From: Dromiciops gliroides
Taxonomy: Eukaryota > Chordata > Mammalia > Microbiotheria > Microbiotheriidae
DNA length: 64,000 nt
Reading direction: 5' to 3'
NCBI RefSeq assembly: GCF_019393635.1
Contig: NC_057862.1
Span: forward strand, 92,475,659 to 92,539,658
Positions 53,358 through 63,343 of this stretch are shown piece after piece. Position numbers and translations under genes: made by a program. How positions within the stretch are numbered: the first letter of the stretch is position 1; each line of letters starts with the position of its first letter. The notes under the pieces are model-generated. The model was not told the DNA's origin, did not search any database, and was given only the letters and a program-made list of their open reading frames with translations.

Positions 53358-53944
53358 GAGACATTTGCTTTGAAGAATTTCCTTCCCTTTGAAAGGCCAG
53401 AGTAATGCTAATGCCAAGGAAAGAAAAACAGAGGATTGCTTGTATTGTTCATATATCTGTCCTGTCTAAACGTTGACTTTCAGTGTTGTGTGGTTTTTTG
53501 GGGTCTGTGTGCTACTGTTTTGAAACATCATGGAAGAGGCAAAGTGCTTGTTTCTTCTTTTCTTCATGATCCCCCCAAAAGAACAGGCACATGCCACTCC
53601 TCCACTTCAGAAAAAGTAACTTATTATCTGAGTTTTTCTGTTCATTTCCATGGCGGCTGACAAATAATGAAATTCAAAGAAAGGGGGCATCGGATGGAAA
53701 TAGTATTTAAATAGAAGTTTATTGATGGTAAGGTTTCTTGATATCTTCCTAAGGGCTGAATGGGAGGTGATTTGCAATAGCACCCTGCTGAGAAATAATT
53801 GCAAATCAATTAGTCATTGTGAACTTATGTATTTTCAGTGATTCCTAGAAAATCAGAATTTTTTAAAGCATACAGCTTCGGAGAATCAGTCTTTTGTATA
53901 CTAAAGAGGTTTTTGCTTTTAAATCACTTAGCATTCTACTTTAA
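53358..53944. other. Possible former 3' untranslated region of the PRLHR relic
   Basis: No poly(A) tract or target duplication directly follows the stop, as a processed retrocopy would show. No gene or named repeat is seen. Confidence 0.35.
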
Positions 53945-53958
53945 AAATTACAATAAAA

Positions 53959-54115
53959 GGGGGCAGCTAGGTGGCACAGTGGATAAAGCACCAGCTCTGG
54001 ATTCAGGAGGACCTGAGTTCAAATCCAACTTCAGACACTTGACACTTATTAGCTGTGTGACCTTGGGCAAGTCACTTAACCCTCACTGCCCCGAAAAAAA
54101 AAACAAAATAAAAAG
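53959..54115 (+). mobile_element. tRNA-derived marsupial SINE (WSINE/WALLSI type)
   Basis: This is a full-length sense copy with an A-rich tail. The repeats 'aaattacaataaaa' at 53,945-53,958 and 'aaattacaatgaaa' at 54,116-54,129 are the duplication, with one mismatch. Confidence 0.93.
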
Positions 54116-54129
54116 AAATTACAATGAAA

Positions 54130-56811
54130 CCAGAGAGATAAAAAGTCTCATTCTCTTTACTAACTCCCTCCCATTCCAAAGAAGTATTGGGAAGAACCAA
54201 AATTAGTCAGTAATGAGAGAGGAAGAAAAGGTGTCGATTACTTATGTGGAGCAAAACACTTTATACAGACAAATAAAGGCCTATCATATGTAGACATATG
54301 GTGCCTTACACATAATGAGAACTAGATACATGTCAATTGATTTGATATATACACACAAAGTATATGATGTGTACAATAATATTCTCTCTACATCACTGCA
54401 ATAGGTCAAAGTCTGCTGTCTGACATTCGGTATTGACTCTGTCCAGACAAATTTGGAATATAGTGAACTTCTGTGTTTTAGCTCTACAACATGAACTAAT
54501 ACAAGACATTTACTCAAGATCAAAACAGAAAAATCCACTGCCACACACAGACTGTGGAGATCAAATACTCAATTCCCCTGAAGGCCAAATAAACAAGCTA
54601 AAAATACTGAACAGTGATATAGCCTAAATAAAACTTATCCTAACTTGTAGAGTAGACTGATTGTAGACCTGGAAAACCAACTAGCCTAAAAATACTAGCT
54701 TTCAAACATATACTCAAATTTGATAGACTAGCTGTGAAAGTGCTTTGGGGGTAAGAGATTTGTGGATTAATATAGAGTATAAGATACGACCTGTCACATC
54801 AGCTCCTGAATGGAGCTAAAAAATACAAGACTAATTAGATTATTTTGAAGCCATTTAGCAGATTACAAAACTGTCAGCAGATGGTAGAATATTAACTCTC
54901 CTGCCTCTCATCATCAAATGCTACTCTGTGGAAGAAAAAAGGGGACTTTCAAGATCAGAAATAGTAATGATAACAGCAGGGGACAGTAGAGGTCAGTATT
55001 CAGGGCTTGTCTGGTAGTTGAAACCAGAGATCAGTATTCAGGATTTGGCTGGCACCAGGCACTTATCTTTATTCTCTAGTGTTTTCTCCAGAGGCTTGGG
55101 AAAGGAAGGAAAGTAAATAGATGAAAGGGGGTTAGGAAAGATACTTTTTGGATGATTCTAGATATAGGAGATCAGATTATTTTACAATAATAATGGTAGA
55201 CCTAATAATCAGCTGCACCTCTGAGTTCCTTCTGGATATGAATATGAAAGGAGTGTATACTAAAACCCAACAATAATAGCATGAAGTTGTACTGCCCACC
55301 CCAAATGAGTGCAAGTTTCTTATGGTTTCAGCAGTTCAGTTAGCAACTTAAATGTTTTGGATGCCTCAAAGCCAGACCGTTTCCTCCTTGCATATATGCA
55401 TGGATTTTTGGGGGGGAGGGGAGGGGAAGGTGTTGAGGGGAGGTAGCTACTTCTAGTTAATCTTGTCTCCTTTACTGGTTGGCTTAACAGATGAAAAGCA
55501 TTTAAAAATACTTTCCCTAATGGTTCTCAGGAACACCTGTCTTGAAACTAGAGTGAAACCAGACAAACTAGGGTTTAGGTAATTAGGGGTTGGATTCTGT
55601 ACTGACTTCTCCTGATAGCATGAATTAACTTGTCATGCTTGATGGATGTTTCCATAGTGCTGAAACAGATGGCCCATCAACAGCACTTGAGGGAATATGT
55701 ACAAATAAGTACATACAGAAACAAAGTCCTTGTATTAAACTGGAATATTTTAGATTGTAGGCATGATAGACAATCTGAAAAGGGTATTTAGAAACAAATT
55801 TATTCAAATCTAAAACATTTCTGTTACACAATTGCATGAAATGTGTTCTTAATTCAGATACTGGTACAAATTCAGATCAGAATGTAAAAAAGTATTCCAT
55901 GGTAAGCAGAATTGAAATTCACATGAGGGTGATACTAAAATCCATGTATTCTTACTTTAATATTCCATATTGCTTCTTATCACATCTACACCTGAGATAA
56001 GGTTGAAATGTTTTGGAACTGAACAGGGATATCATAGACACTCAGTAGGCAATAGAGTATTATATTATGCTGACACTAGAATTGGTATGATATCATATTT
56101 CAACTCCAACTTTGTATCTTAAGAATGCTTAAATATTTCCACAGATCCATTTTCACATAAATTGAAAGACCCTGAAATTTTCTGATTGCCACAAGCATAC
56201 CTTTCTTTCCTGCTTAGTCAATGAATAGCTATGCTTTACCATTATGGATTTTTTTAAACAAGCTACATCGAGCAACAATTTAGCAAAATATGTCTTTAAA
56301 CACTATTAAGATGGAACATTTTTCTAAGTACAATTTTGTAAGGAATGTATATGAGTATATGTGTATGTACATATATATGTCATTTTATGGTTATTTGCAT
56401 TATTTACATTTATAATATTTGAACATTAGTAATTCAGCCAAAACAAAAACTGGGATTATTTGCCATAGATGGCTTTAAGATCATTTCCTCAAACAGAGGT
56501 TTAATGGTATGATACCACAGAAATACATAGAAAGGTCATCAGGGAAGTCTAGTGACAACAGAGAACATGAACAAATAAGCCTTGTTAATATTAGAAATTC
56601 CAAGTAAAACAGTACCAAAACCCCCCCAAAAAACCTTGTTTCCCTCCTGCCAGAAAGACTATGGCAATAAAAGGAATTCGGCTTTGCAATTATAGAATTT
56701 TAGAACCAGAAGAAACTTGAGAATAGTCAGCCCCACCTTAGACATTGCACCAACCACTAGCTAAATTGACTTGAGATTTGTAGTCTTCCTTATCAATGTT
56801 TTAATTAGCAC
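54130..56811. other. AT-rich intergenic DNA, no gene recognised
   Basis: This is the longest stretch in the window without a repeat that I can name. Frames stay below 90 codons. A local near-repeat occurs at 54,990-55,050 ('ggtcagtattcagggcttgtctgg' and 'gatcagtattcaggatttggctgg'). Confidence 0.4.
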
Positions 56812-56988
56812 CAGAGGCATAGTGGCTACAAAGCTGGCATTAAAACAATGATTTGTGAGTTCAAAGCCTTCCCGTGTGACCCTGGCCAAGTAACTTCCCC
56901 TCTCAGTGCCCAAGGCACCTCTCTAGGACAAATAAGTTGCATTAGAAGAGTTTCCTCATGAGGGAAGTCCTTATACCAATGAAATCAC
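56812..56988 (+). repeat. Therian SINE (THER1/MIR-type)
   Basis: The order 'accagaggcatagtggctacaaagctggc', 'gtgagttcaaagccttcccgtgtgaccctggccaagtaacttcc', 'cctctctaggacaaataagttgc' and 'gagtttcctcatgagggaagtccttataccaatgaaatcac' is the THER1-like layout. Confidence 0.6.
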
Positions 56989-57399
56989 TTATCCCAATTA
57001 GGAGCTAATCTATAGATCATAGCTATCATGCTGCTACTATTATATATTGACAATGGTTTATTGAAAATACAGCTATCAGAAATGCTCAGGTTAATTTGCC
57101 ATCACATTTCTGAATTTTTTAGGGTTTTTTCTGCTAATGTAACCAAGTTCCCACGTTCAATCTCCCAAAATGCCAATTAGTTTCAGCATTTATATCATCA
57201 TTATCATTAGCCCTTCTTATTTTGTCCTTTGGAATTCAGCTAGAAAGGATTTTGGATAAATTGACATGTTGCTATTGTTTTTCATTTTTATTTTCCTGCA
57301 GACTATTTCACTGGTGAATAACCTAGTTGTTTCTTGGTAGTTGAATAAAAATATTAGGATGTAGGCTCATGGAAAGCCTCCTCAGTATATATTATTATT

Positions 57400-57655
57400 A
57401 TTCCTGCAATAATGTTGTCAGGTTTGTATAGTGTCTGTCAGTCTACAAAACATTTTCCTCACTGGAAAACCTTGTAAATCAGATAGTGAATGTATTATCG
57501 CCACCTTGGCCCCTTTCCTTAGTTCATGGATGGAGTAGCTGAGGCCCCAAAAGGTTGGAGAACTTTTTCCAAGCTTACCTGCTAGGTAGGTGATGAAATT
57601 TAGACTTGACTCCAGATTTTCTGACCAAGTCTTTTCACTGCACCATCTGATTCCA
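57400..57655 (-). repeat. MAR1/MIR-type SINE
   Basis: The sequence 'caggtttgtatagtgtctgtcagtctacaaaacattttcctcactgg', 'ggatggagtagctgaggccccaaaaggttgg', 'gactccagattttctgaccaagtcttttcactgcaccatctg' is MAR1-like on the minus strand, and decayed. Confidence 0.6.
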
Positions 57656-57879
57656 TTTTGTGATCAGTCTTGTAATTCTCTGGAATGAGTATTGTTCAGT
57701 TCAATCCTCAGCTTTACTGAAAGAATAATTCCCCTATCTGTAATGGTTCTACAGCCTTATCTTCGCATTCCAAGGCTGGCACTCTTTGCTTTGCCATACC
57801 TAATTTGATGTATTGCATGGGTAATGTCTTAGGGTGTTATGCCTCTAGAAAACTGTGTTGTGTAGTGTGTGTATTGTAT

Positions 57880-57945
57880 ATTGTAGATTTTTATTTGGTG
57901 CCTAGCACACTGTGGGTGATCAAATAAATACTTAAATAATAGCTC
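57880..57945 (+). repeat. L2-type LINE 3' end
   Basis: The sequence 'ttatttggtgcctagcacactgtgggtgatcaaataaatacttaaat' has the L2 3' layout. Confidence 0.6.
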
Positions 57946-58131
57946 AGACTAAAAGTGTGAGGATTCATAGGCTTCATCAGGCCCACACACTATGATCACA
58001 TATCTCTTGTTCCTTGTTAAAAACAAGGATGAATCATCTCAGAAAATGCCTAAATAAGCTGCATATCAATAATTTCAATCCTGAATTGACTATTAACTTT
58101 CATTCCCTATTACTTCCCTGCAGAAATAATA

Positions 58132-58210
58132 AGGATAATAGTAATAACAGCTCACATTTGCAGAGAACTTTATATGCATGATCTTATTTGAGATATACCA
58201 AAATTATAGT
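58132..58210 (-). repeat. MAR1-type SINE tail fragment
   Basis: The sequence 'ataataggtaataacagctcacatttgcagagaactttatatgcatgatcttattt' type pattern (here 'gataatagtaataacagc') is the reversed MAR1 tail. Confidence 0.5.
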
Positions 58211-58479
58211 TTCAGCATACAAAGCTTCAGAATTATAGTTTCAGTGGCAACAATGACACTTCTGAGTCGACAAAACCCTTTCCTTACAACATTGAGAGGG
58301 AGGTAAGGGAGGGATTACTGTACTCCTATCCTACAAGAGAGATGCACAGAGGACCATTCTTGGAATAATGAAAACCTGGGTTCAAGTAACCCCTCACATA
58401 AACCATCCTGGCTATCTCCAGGGGACTAGGAAGAGAGATAGTCACTGGTTTCATAGTATTCTGTAATCAAGTGAATGCT

Positions 58480-58745
58480 AGAACCTGAGAGTTGTAAGGG
58501 ACCTTAGTCCAAGGGACTTCCAATCTGATACCAATCTGAAGCAGAAATCCCTTTGTAACATTCCCAATAGATGGTAATCCAATCTCTGATTGAATACCTC
58601 TGGTGCCTAGAAGCTCACTTCTTCTGAAAGCAACCCAGCTTCTTAAATCTAATTCCTTAAAAATTCTTCCTTATATTGAACCCCAATTTTTCTCTCTTTA
58701 ACTTTTCTCTCTTTAACTTCCTCCTATTCATCCTAGTTCTGCCCT
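58480..58745 (-). repeat. CR1/L3 LINE 3' end
   Basis: The order 'gaacctgagagttgtaagggacctta', 'tgaagcagaaatccctttgtaacattcccaatagatggtaatccaatctctg', 'aatacctctggtgcctagaagctcac' and 'attcttccttatattgaaccccaattt' is the CR1/L3 3' end on the minus strand. It is longer than the copy at 32.4 kb. Confidence 0.65.
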
Positions 58746-58804
58746 GTTGGGGCTAAACAGTACCTTAGTTGGGTGACCAATAGACAGGTCTAAATAGTGA
58801 GGAC

Positions 58805-58950
58805 AGGAAGCTAGGTGGCACAGTAGATAGAGCACCAGCCCTGGATTCAGGAGGACCTGTGTTCAAATCCAGCCTCAGACACTTGACTCAGACTAGCTGT
58901 GTGACCCTGGGCAAGTAACTTAACCCCAATTGCCTCACCAAAAAAAAAAG
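58805..58950 (+). mobile_element. tRNA-derived marsupial SINE (WSINE/WALLSI type)
   Basis: This is a full-length sense copy with an A-run tail. The repeat 'agtgaggac' at 58,796-58,804 and 58,951-58,959 is the duplication. Confidence 0.93.
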
Positions 58951-59289
58951 AGTGAGGACGATGTCTTATAGATGTGACAACCAGCAGAATTTTCCAAAAC
59001 AAGTTACGTTCCCTGTGCACACAGCAGGGAACTGGACCTAACCCCACTCAGCACATACCCAATGACAGGGTATGCCAGCATACAGACCTTCAATTCCCAG
59101 GCCACCTAGCCCAGAGTCTATGTGTCTGTATTATTATAGCAAAGCCTTTTTTATGTGGCTAACTGTACTAGGGCATTATGTACAGATAATTTTGCTAGGA
59201 TATTTCTCTTTAGAAATTTTCAGTTGAAGCTAACACTGGCTATCAATTCCATTAATCTGGGATGAGAGTGAAGAGGGCATCTTCCATGT

Positions 59290-59365
59290 TACAGGATATC
59301 CCAAAAGTCTTATTGAAGTTTTAGCTTTAATAGGTACAACTCCATTCAGATTTTGGGGATGCTGA
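59290..59365. mobile_element. Tc1/mariner-type terminus remnant
   Basis: The sequence 'acaggatatcccaaaagtcttattgaagttttagctttaata' resembles a mariner left end. It is related to the opposite-facing piece at 3,797-3,836. No transposase or partner end is visible. Confidence 0.4.
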
Positions 59366-59499
59366 CTATTTTGCTAATTAAAAGATACAGTGGGTGCTAA
59401 AACAGAAAACTGAAGTTACTAGAATTAAAGAGGGGAGAAAATCTAGTAAAGGTGTGTGAGGCTTTTGGCTTTCTCCTGAGTAAATGCTAGTGTGATTGT

Positions 59500-59524
59500 G
59501 TGTATTTGTGTGTGTGTGTGTGTG
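59500..59524. repeat. (TG)n microsatellite, short
   Basis: About 11-12 TG units are interrupted once. Confidence 0.85.
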
Positions 59525-59754
59525 CTCATCCTTTAACTCTGAATTTCCAAGAAATTGAAAGATTTAAAAAAAAATCCAAAAAAATAATTAAGTCCCCTGT
59601 TGCTCTAAACATTACAAACCTAAATTATCCCATATGAGACCCCTTCAGTTATTCATATATTTGAAGAGATGTCCTGAAATCCTATTTTCTGGATGAGGAG
59701 AAGCAGAGGAAAGAGAAAGAGGGAGAGATAGAGACAGAAAGACAAAGAGACAGA

Positions 59755-59985
59755 GAATAATAGAATGATGAACTTGCACGCCTGAAGACCTACATTTGCA
59801 TCCCACCTCAGATTCTCTCTAGCTGCTTTACCCTGAGCAATTATGTAATCTCTTTGAGCCCTAGAGATAATTGTGCTCACCTCATGGGCTTGTGGTGAGG
59901 ATCAAATAAGATAATGTATGTAAAGAGCTTTGCAAAGCTTCTAAGCTACAGTAACATCAACTATTGTTATCAGCAATTTTTCTTA
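59755..59985 (+). repeat. MAR1/MIR-type SINE
   Basis: The sequence 'cctcagattctctctagctgctttaccctgagcaattatg' runs to 'gtggtgaggatcaaataagataatgtatgtaaagagctttgcaaagctt' and 'acatcaactattgttatc'. It is the MAR1 layout in sense orientation, preceded by a GA-rich patch (59,695-59,757). Confidence 0.72.
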
Positions 59986-60943
59986 ATAAAAATGACACAC
60001 CAAGAGCTGCATCAGTCAACAAACATGGTTAAAACAATGCTCACCCCTCCTTTTTTCCCTCTTCATTCTGCCTCCTCTTTCCTCTTCCCCTAGTATAATC
60101 CTTTTTGTCACCCCTTAAATTTTTTTATATCATCACATCAAAATCAATTTGCACCCATACACTCTGTCTATGCATACTCCTTCTATCTGCCTTAATACTG
60201 ATACAGTTCTTAAGAGTTACAAGTATCTTCAGGGATGTGAACATTTTACCTTATTGAATTACATGTTTTTTCCCCCATTTTACCCTTTTATGCTTCCTTT
60301 GAGTCTTGTATTTGAAGACTGAATTTTCTGTTCAGTTCTGGACTTTTCATCAGGAAAAATTTTAAAGTCCCCTATTTCATTGAAGGTCCATCTTTTCCCC
60401 TGAAAGATCATGCTTGATTTTACAGGGTAATGGGTTTTTAGTTGCAATCCAAGTGTCTTTCGCCTCTGGAATATCATATTACAAACCTTCAGATCTTTTT
60501 TAGGTTAAAGTTTCCAGGTCCTATGTACTTCTGATTGTGGCTCCTTGATATTTAAATTGTTTCTTTCTGGCTGCTTGCAGTATTTTCTTTTTCACCTAAT
60601 TCTGGGATCTGGCTATAATATTCCTTAGGGTTTTCCTTTTGGGGTCTCTTTCAGGAAGTGATCAGTGGATTTTTTTCAATGGCAATTTTTTCCTCTGGTT
60701 CTAAGACATTGGGACAGTTCTCTTTGATAATTTCCTGAAATAGGCTGTAGAGTCTCTTTTTGATTATGGGTCTCAGTGAGTCCAATAATTCTTCAACTCT
60801 CCTGCCTGGATCTATTTTTCAGGTCTTTTGTTTTCCTAAGGAGGTATTTTACATTAAAAAAATTTTAACTTTCTTTTGATTCTGCTTTATGGCTTCTGAT
60901 GTCTCTTTGAGTCATTAGCTTCCATCTGCCCAATTCTATTCTT

Positions 60944-61091
60944 TTTTTTTTTTGGGTGAGGCAACTGGGGTTAAGTGACTTGTCCAGGGTCACACAGCTA
61001 GTAAGTGTCAAGTGTCTGAGGTCACATTTGAACTCAGGTCCTCCCGACTCCAGGGCCGGTGCTTTATCCACTGCTCCACCTAGCTGCCCCT
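60944..61091 (-). mobile_element. tRNA-derived marsupial SINE, first of two at one site in the half-L1
   Basis: This is a full-length minus-strand copy, flanked by 'ccaattctattctt' at 60,930-60,943 and 61,092-61,105. Confidence 0.95.
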
Positions 61092-61105
61092 CCAATTCTA
61101 TTCTT

Positions 61106-61272
61106 CTACTCTTCTTTTCTTTTTCTTTCTTTTTTTGCTGGGCAGTGAGGGTTAAGTGACTTGCCCAAGATCACACAGCTAGTAAGTGTCAAGTGTCTGA
61201 GGTCAGATTTGAATTCAGGTCCTCCTGAATCCAGGGCCAGTGCTTTATCCACTGCGCAACCTAGCTGCCCCT
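61106..61272 (-). mobile_element. tRNA-derived marsupial SINE, second of two at one site in the half-L1
   Basis: This is a full-length minus-strand copy with a T/C-rich left end, flanked by the same 'ccaattctattctt' at 61,092-61,105 and 61,273-61,286. Its tail ('gggcagtgaggg') is of a different subtype from its neighbour ('gaggcaactgggg'). Confidence 0.95.
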
Positions 61273-61643
61273 CCAATTCTATTCTTAAGGAATTATTTTC
61301 CCCAGTCAGTTTTTGAACCTCATTTTCCATTTGGCCAATTGTATTTTTTAAGGAATTGTTTTCCTTAACCAATTTTTATCCTTTTTTCAAGCTACTGACT
61401 CTCTCTTGTATAACTTAGTTCTTTCCCCAATTTTTCTTCTATTTCTCTGATTTATAAACTCCTTTTTGAGCTCTTCCAACAGGGCTTTTTGGTCTTGAGA
61501 CCAATTCATCTTCCCCTTTGAGGTTTTGCATGTAGATATTTTGATTTTATTGTCCTCTTCTGAGTTTGTATTTTGGTCTTCCCTGTTGCCATAGTAGTTT
61601 TCAACAGTGAGGGTTCTTTTCTGTTTCTTACCTTTATTTTAGC

Positions 61644-62179
61644 CTATTCTGTGCCTTTAAAAGTTGGGCTCTGCTCCTGAGGCACAGGGGGCACTGTTCC
61701 AAGCTTCTTTTGATGGGGGGTAGGGGACTTATCACTGCCTTTCTGCTCTGAGGCCTCAGTGGCCCGAGGCTTGCTCACTGCAATGGGGTTGGCCAGGCCT
61801 AGTTGCACCTGTTGTGTAGGTGATACTGCAGCTGGCAGTCTGCCTTCTGCATTGAAGCTGGGGGCCTCACAATCGTCCTTCTGTGACACTAGCCAGCTGA
61901 GCCAAGACCGAGGAGCCTCAACTGCTTATTTGTGCTGTGGCTAAGAGCCTTCCTCTGGTTTGTCCAGACACCCTCTGTGCTAGGCTGCACTCTCCTTTTA
62001 CCTAAGTGAGACAGACCTTTCCTCAAGTTCTTCTAGGTTATCTTAAGCTAGAACATTGTTCACTCCATCTTTTTGTAGGTTCTGTAGCTCCAGAATCTGT
62101 TTAGAGGTTTGATTTAATGTTGTTTCTGAGGGAAATTTAGGAGAGCTCAGGGAACCTGCTGGCTTCTCTCTTTGATCTT
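61644..62179 (-). promoter_or_regulatory. L1-type 5' leader of the half-L1
   Basis: This GC-richer segment matches the leaders at 36.2 and 47.5 kb ('cctctaaacagattctggagctacagaacctacaaaaag' on the minus strand). An 81-codon sense frame at 61,889-61,644 lies inside it. I do not think that it is a gene. Confidence 0.5.
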
Positions 62180-62470
62180 CAGTCAACCAACATGGACTAA
62201 GTGCCTACCATGTGGTAGGCACTGTGCTAATGCTGCAGATGCTAAATGACAAGTGAAACAGTGCCTGCCCTCAAGAAGCTTATATTCTCATGATGGAAAT
62301 ATCATGTACATAAATAAGTACAGATAGAATTAATACAATGTGGATCCAAGGTAGTTTGGGGAAAGAGTGCACACAGAGGTAGCTGGGCAGAGATAAGGAA
62401 AGACATATGAAGGTGAACTTGAACTGAGTTTTGAAGGAATCTAGGGATTCCAAGAGGCAGTTGGACCAGG
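62180..62470 (-). repeat. L2/L3-type LINE 3' fragment
   Basis: The sequence 'gtcaaccaacatggactaagtgcctaccatgtggtaggcactgtgctaatgctgcagatgc', 'tgccctcaagaagcttatattctcatgatgg' and 'gaactgagttttgaaggaa' is the L2/L3 3' region on the minus strand. Its extreme end was duplicated by the half-L1 insertion. Confidence 0.68.
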
Positions 62471-62951
62471 GAAGAGTACAGTCAGACTATTCTCCCACAC
62501 TGGGCACTAAGCTTATAGTTGTAGTGAGTTCTAGTTAAACGATCTTCCTTGCTGTCACTATTTTGGAGAGCAGACTCCAATAAGATGCAGATAGAATGAA
62601 AGCATTTTTAGGCAATTTCTGGCTGCCTATTGATATTTCTGAGGCTGTCAGATTCACAGAAAGCCTGCAGAGCAGAATACCTAATAGCAGTTTGGCAAAA
62701 TACTATTATTACTTCTTTGAACCCAGATGAGCTGGGGCTTGCATAACCCCAAGCTTCATATTGAACTTGAAAGACAGGTCCAAAGATAAAAAAGAAAGTG
62801 TCATTTTGACAGTTAGGATAAAGCAGCTAGAGCCAGAAGCACAAGAGAGGAGGACTGCAGGAGGAAATGCAGCTTAAAACAACAACAAATATCAAAACCC
62901 TTCAGACCCTACTTTCCCAGACCTTGCCTAAAGTTCAGAGTCCAAAAATCA
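62471..62951. other. Intergenic DNA, nothing recognised
   Basis: I see no frames or repeats to report. Confidence 0.35.
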
Positions 62952-63135
62952 TAGGCTCACAGAATCAGAGGTGAAAGGCACCTTCAAACTCATCTGATCT
63001 AATTGCTTCATTTTGCAGGAAGGAAGCAAAGATTCGGAGATGGGAAAAGTAGCTTACCTAAAGTCACAGAGCTAGTTAAGTATCAGAGATAGGATCTCAA
63101 TAAGATCTTTGGACCCTCAATCCAAGAATCTTAAT
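62952..63135 (-). repeat. MIR SINE
   Basis: The order 'cacagaatcagaggtgaaaggcaccttcaaactcatctgatctaattgcttcattttgcagg', 'agtcacagagctagttaagtatcagag' is a long MIR copy on the minus strand. Confidence 0.75.
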
Positions 63136-63214
63136 CATTTCGTACCTTGAGAATGGCAGATGTAATAGCAATAAAAGGCTTTTTTACCTTGTTATTTTTG
63201 TTTATTTTTAATTT

Positions 63215-63343
63215 TTTTTTGGCGAGGCAATTGGGTTAAGTGACTTGCCCAGGGTCACACAACTAGTGTCAAGTGTCTGAGTCCGAATTTGAACTCAAGA
63301 CCTCCTGAATCCAGGGTGGGTGCTTTATCCACTGTGCCACGCA
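63215..63343 (-). mobile_element. tRNA-derived marsupial SINE, 5'-truncated
   Basis: This is a minus-strand copy with a T-run on the left. It stops at 'ccactgtgccac', so the last ~14 bp of the tRNA-like head are missing, and a small part of the core is deleted. Confidence 0.88.

Larger units (their letters stand above)
60283..61633 (-). pseudogene. L1 ORF1 remnant in the half-L1 element
   Basis: On the minus strand the N-terminal part begins near 61,633, where the start codon is lost ('gtaagaaacag' aligns with 'ATGAGCAAGAAACA' of the 36.5-kb copy). A Lys/Glu-rich coiled-coil part follows ('NSLKNTIGQMENEVQKLTGE' at about 61,350-61,290), split by two SINEs. RRM-like and C-terminal pieces end with 'KRWTFNEIGDF' and 'SRTEQKIQSSNTRLKG' at about 60,390-60,283. 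Stops and frameshifts are numerous. Confidence 0.82.
60029..62179 (-). mobile_element. Half-L1 (HAL1-like) element: 5' leader, ORF1 and spacer, no ORF2
   Basis: The host sequence 'cagtcaacaaacatgg' at 60,013-60,028 and 'cagtcaaccaacatgg' at 62,180-62,195 flank the element, a 16-bp duplication with one mismatch, so the boundaries are those of the original insertion. Read on the minus strand, the content is 5' leader, ORF1 remnant, then the L1 inter-ORF spacer ending 'gagcattgttttaa'. ORF2 and the L1 3' UTR are absent, and there is almost no A-tail. The insertion interrupts the extreme end of an L2/L3 LINE. Two SINEs are nested in it. Confidence 0.78.

Noticed and set aside
23514..58950. tRNA-like A-box and B-box sequences as possible tRNA genes
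   Set aside because: Every example is the head of a SINE with a SINE body and A-rich tail, and none can fold with a proper acceptor and anticodon arm.
1379..61372. A recurring ~40-residue 'protein' (reading like GGTVDKAPALDSGGPEF or LDLNSGTPESRAGALST on the other strand) in many frames
   Set aside because: These are translations of the tRNA-derived SINE in its sense and antisense orientations. They track the SINE copies exactly and are not genes.
61644..61889. 81-codon frame in the L1 5' leader as a new small gene
   Set aside because: It lies in a decayed half-L1 leader, and the related leaders at 36.2 and 47.5 kb do not obviously keep it.
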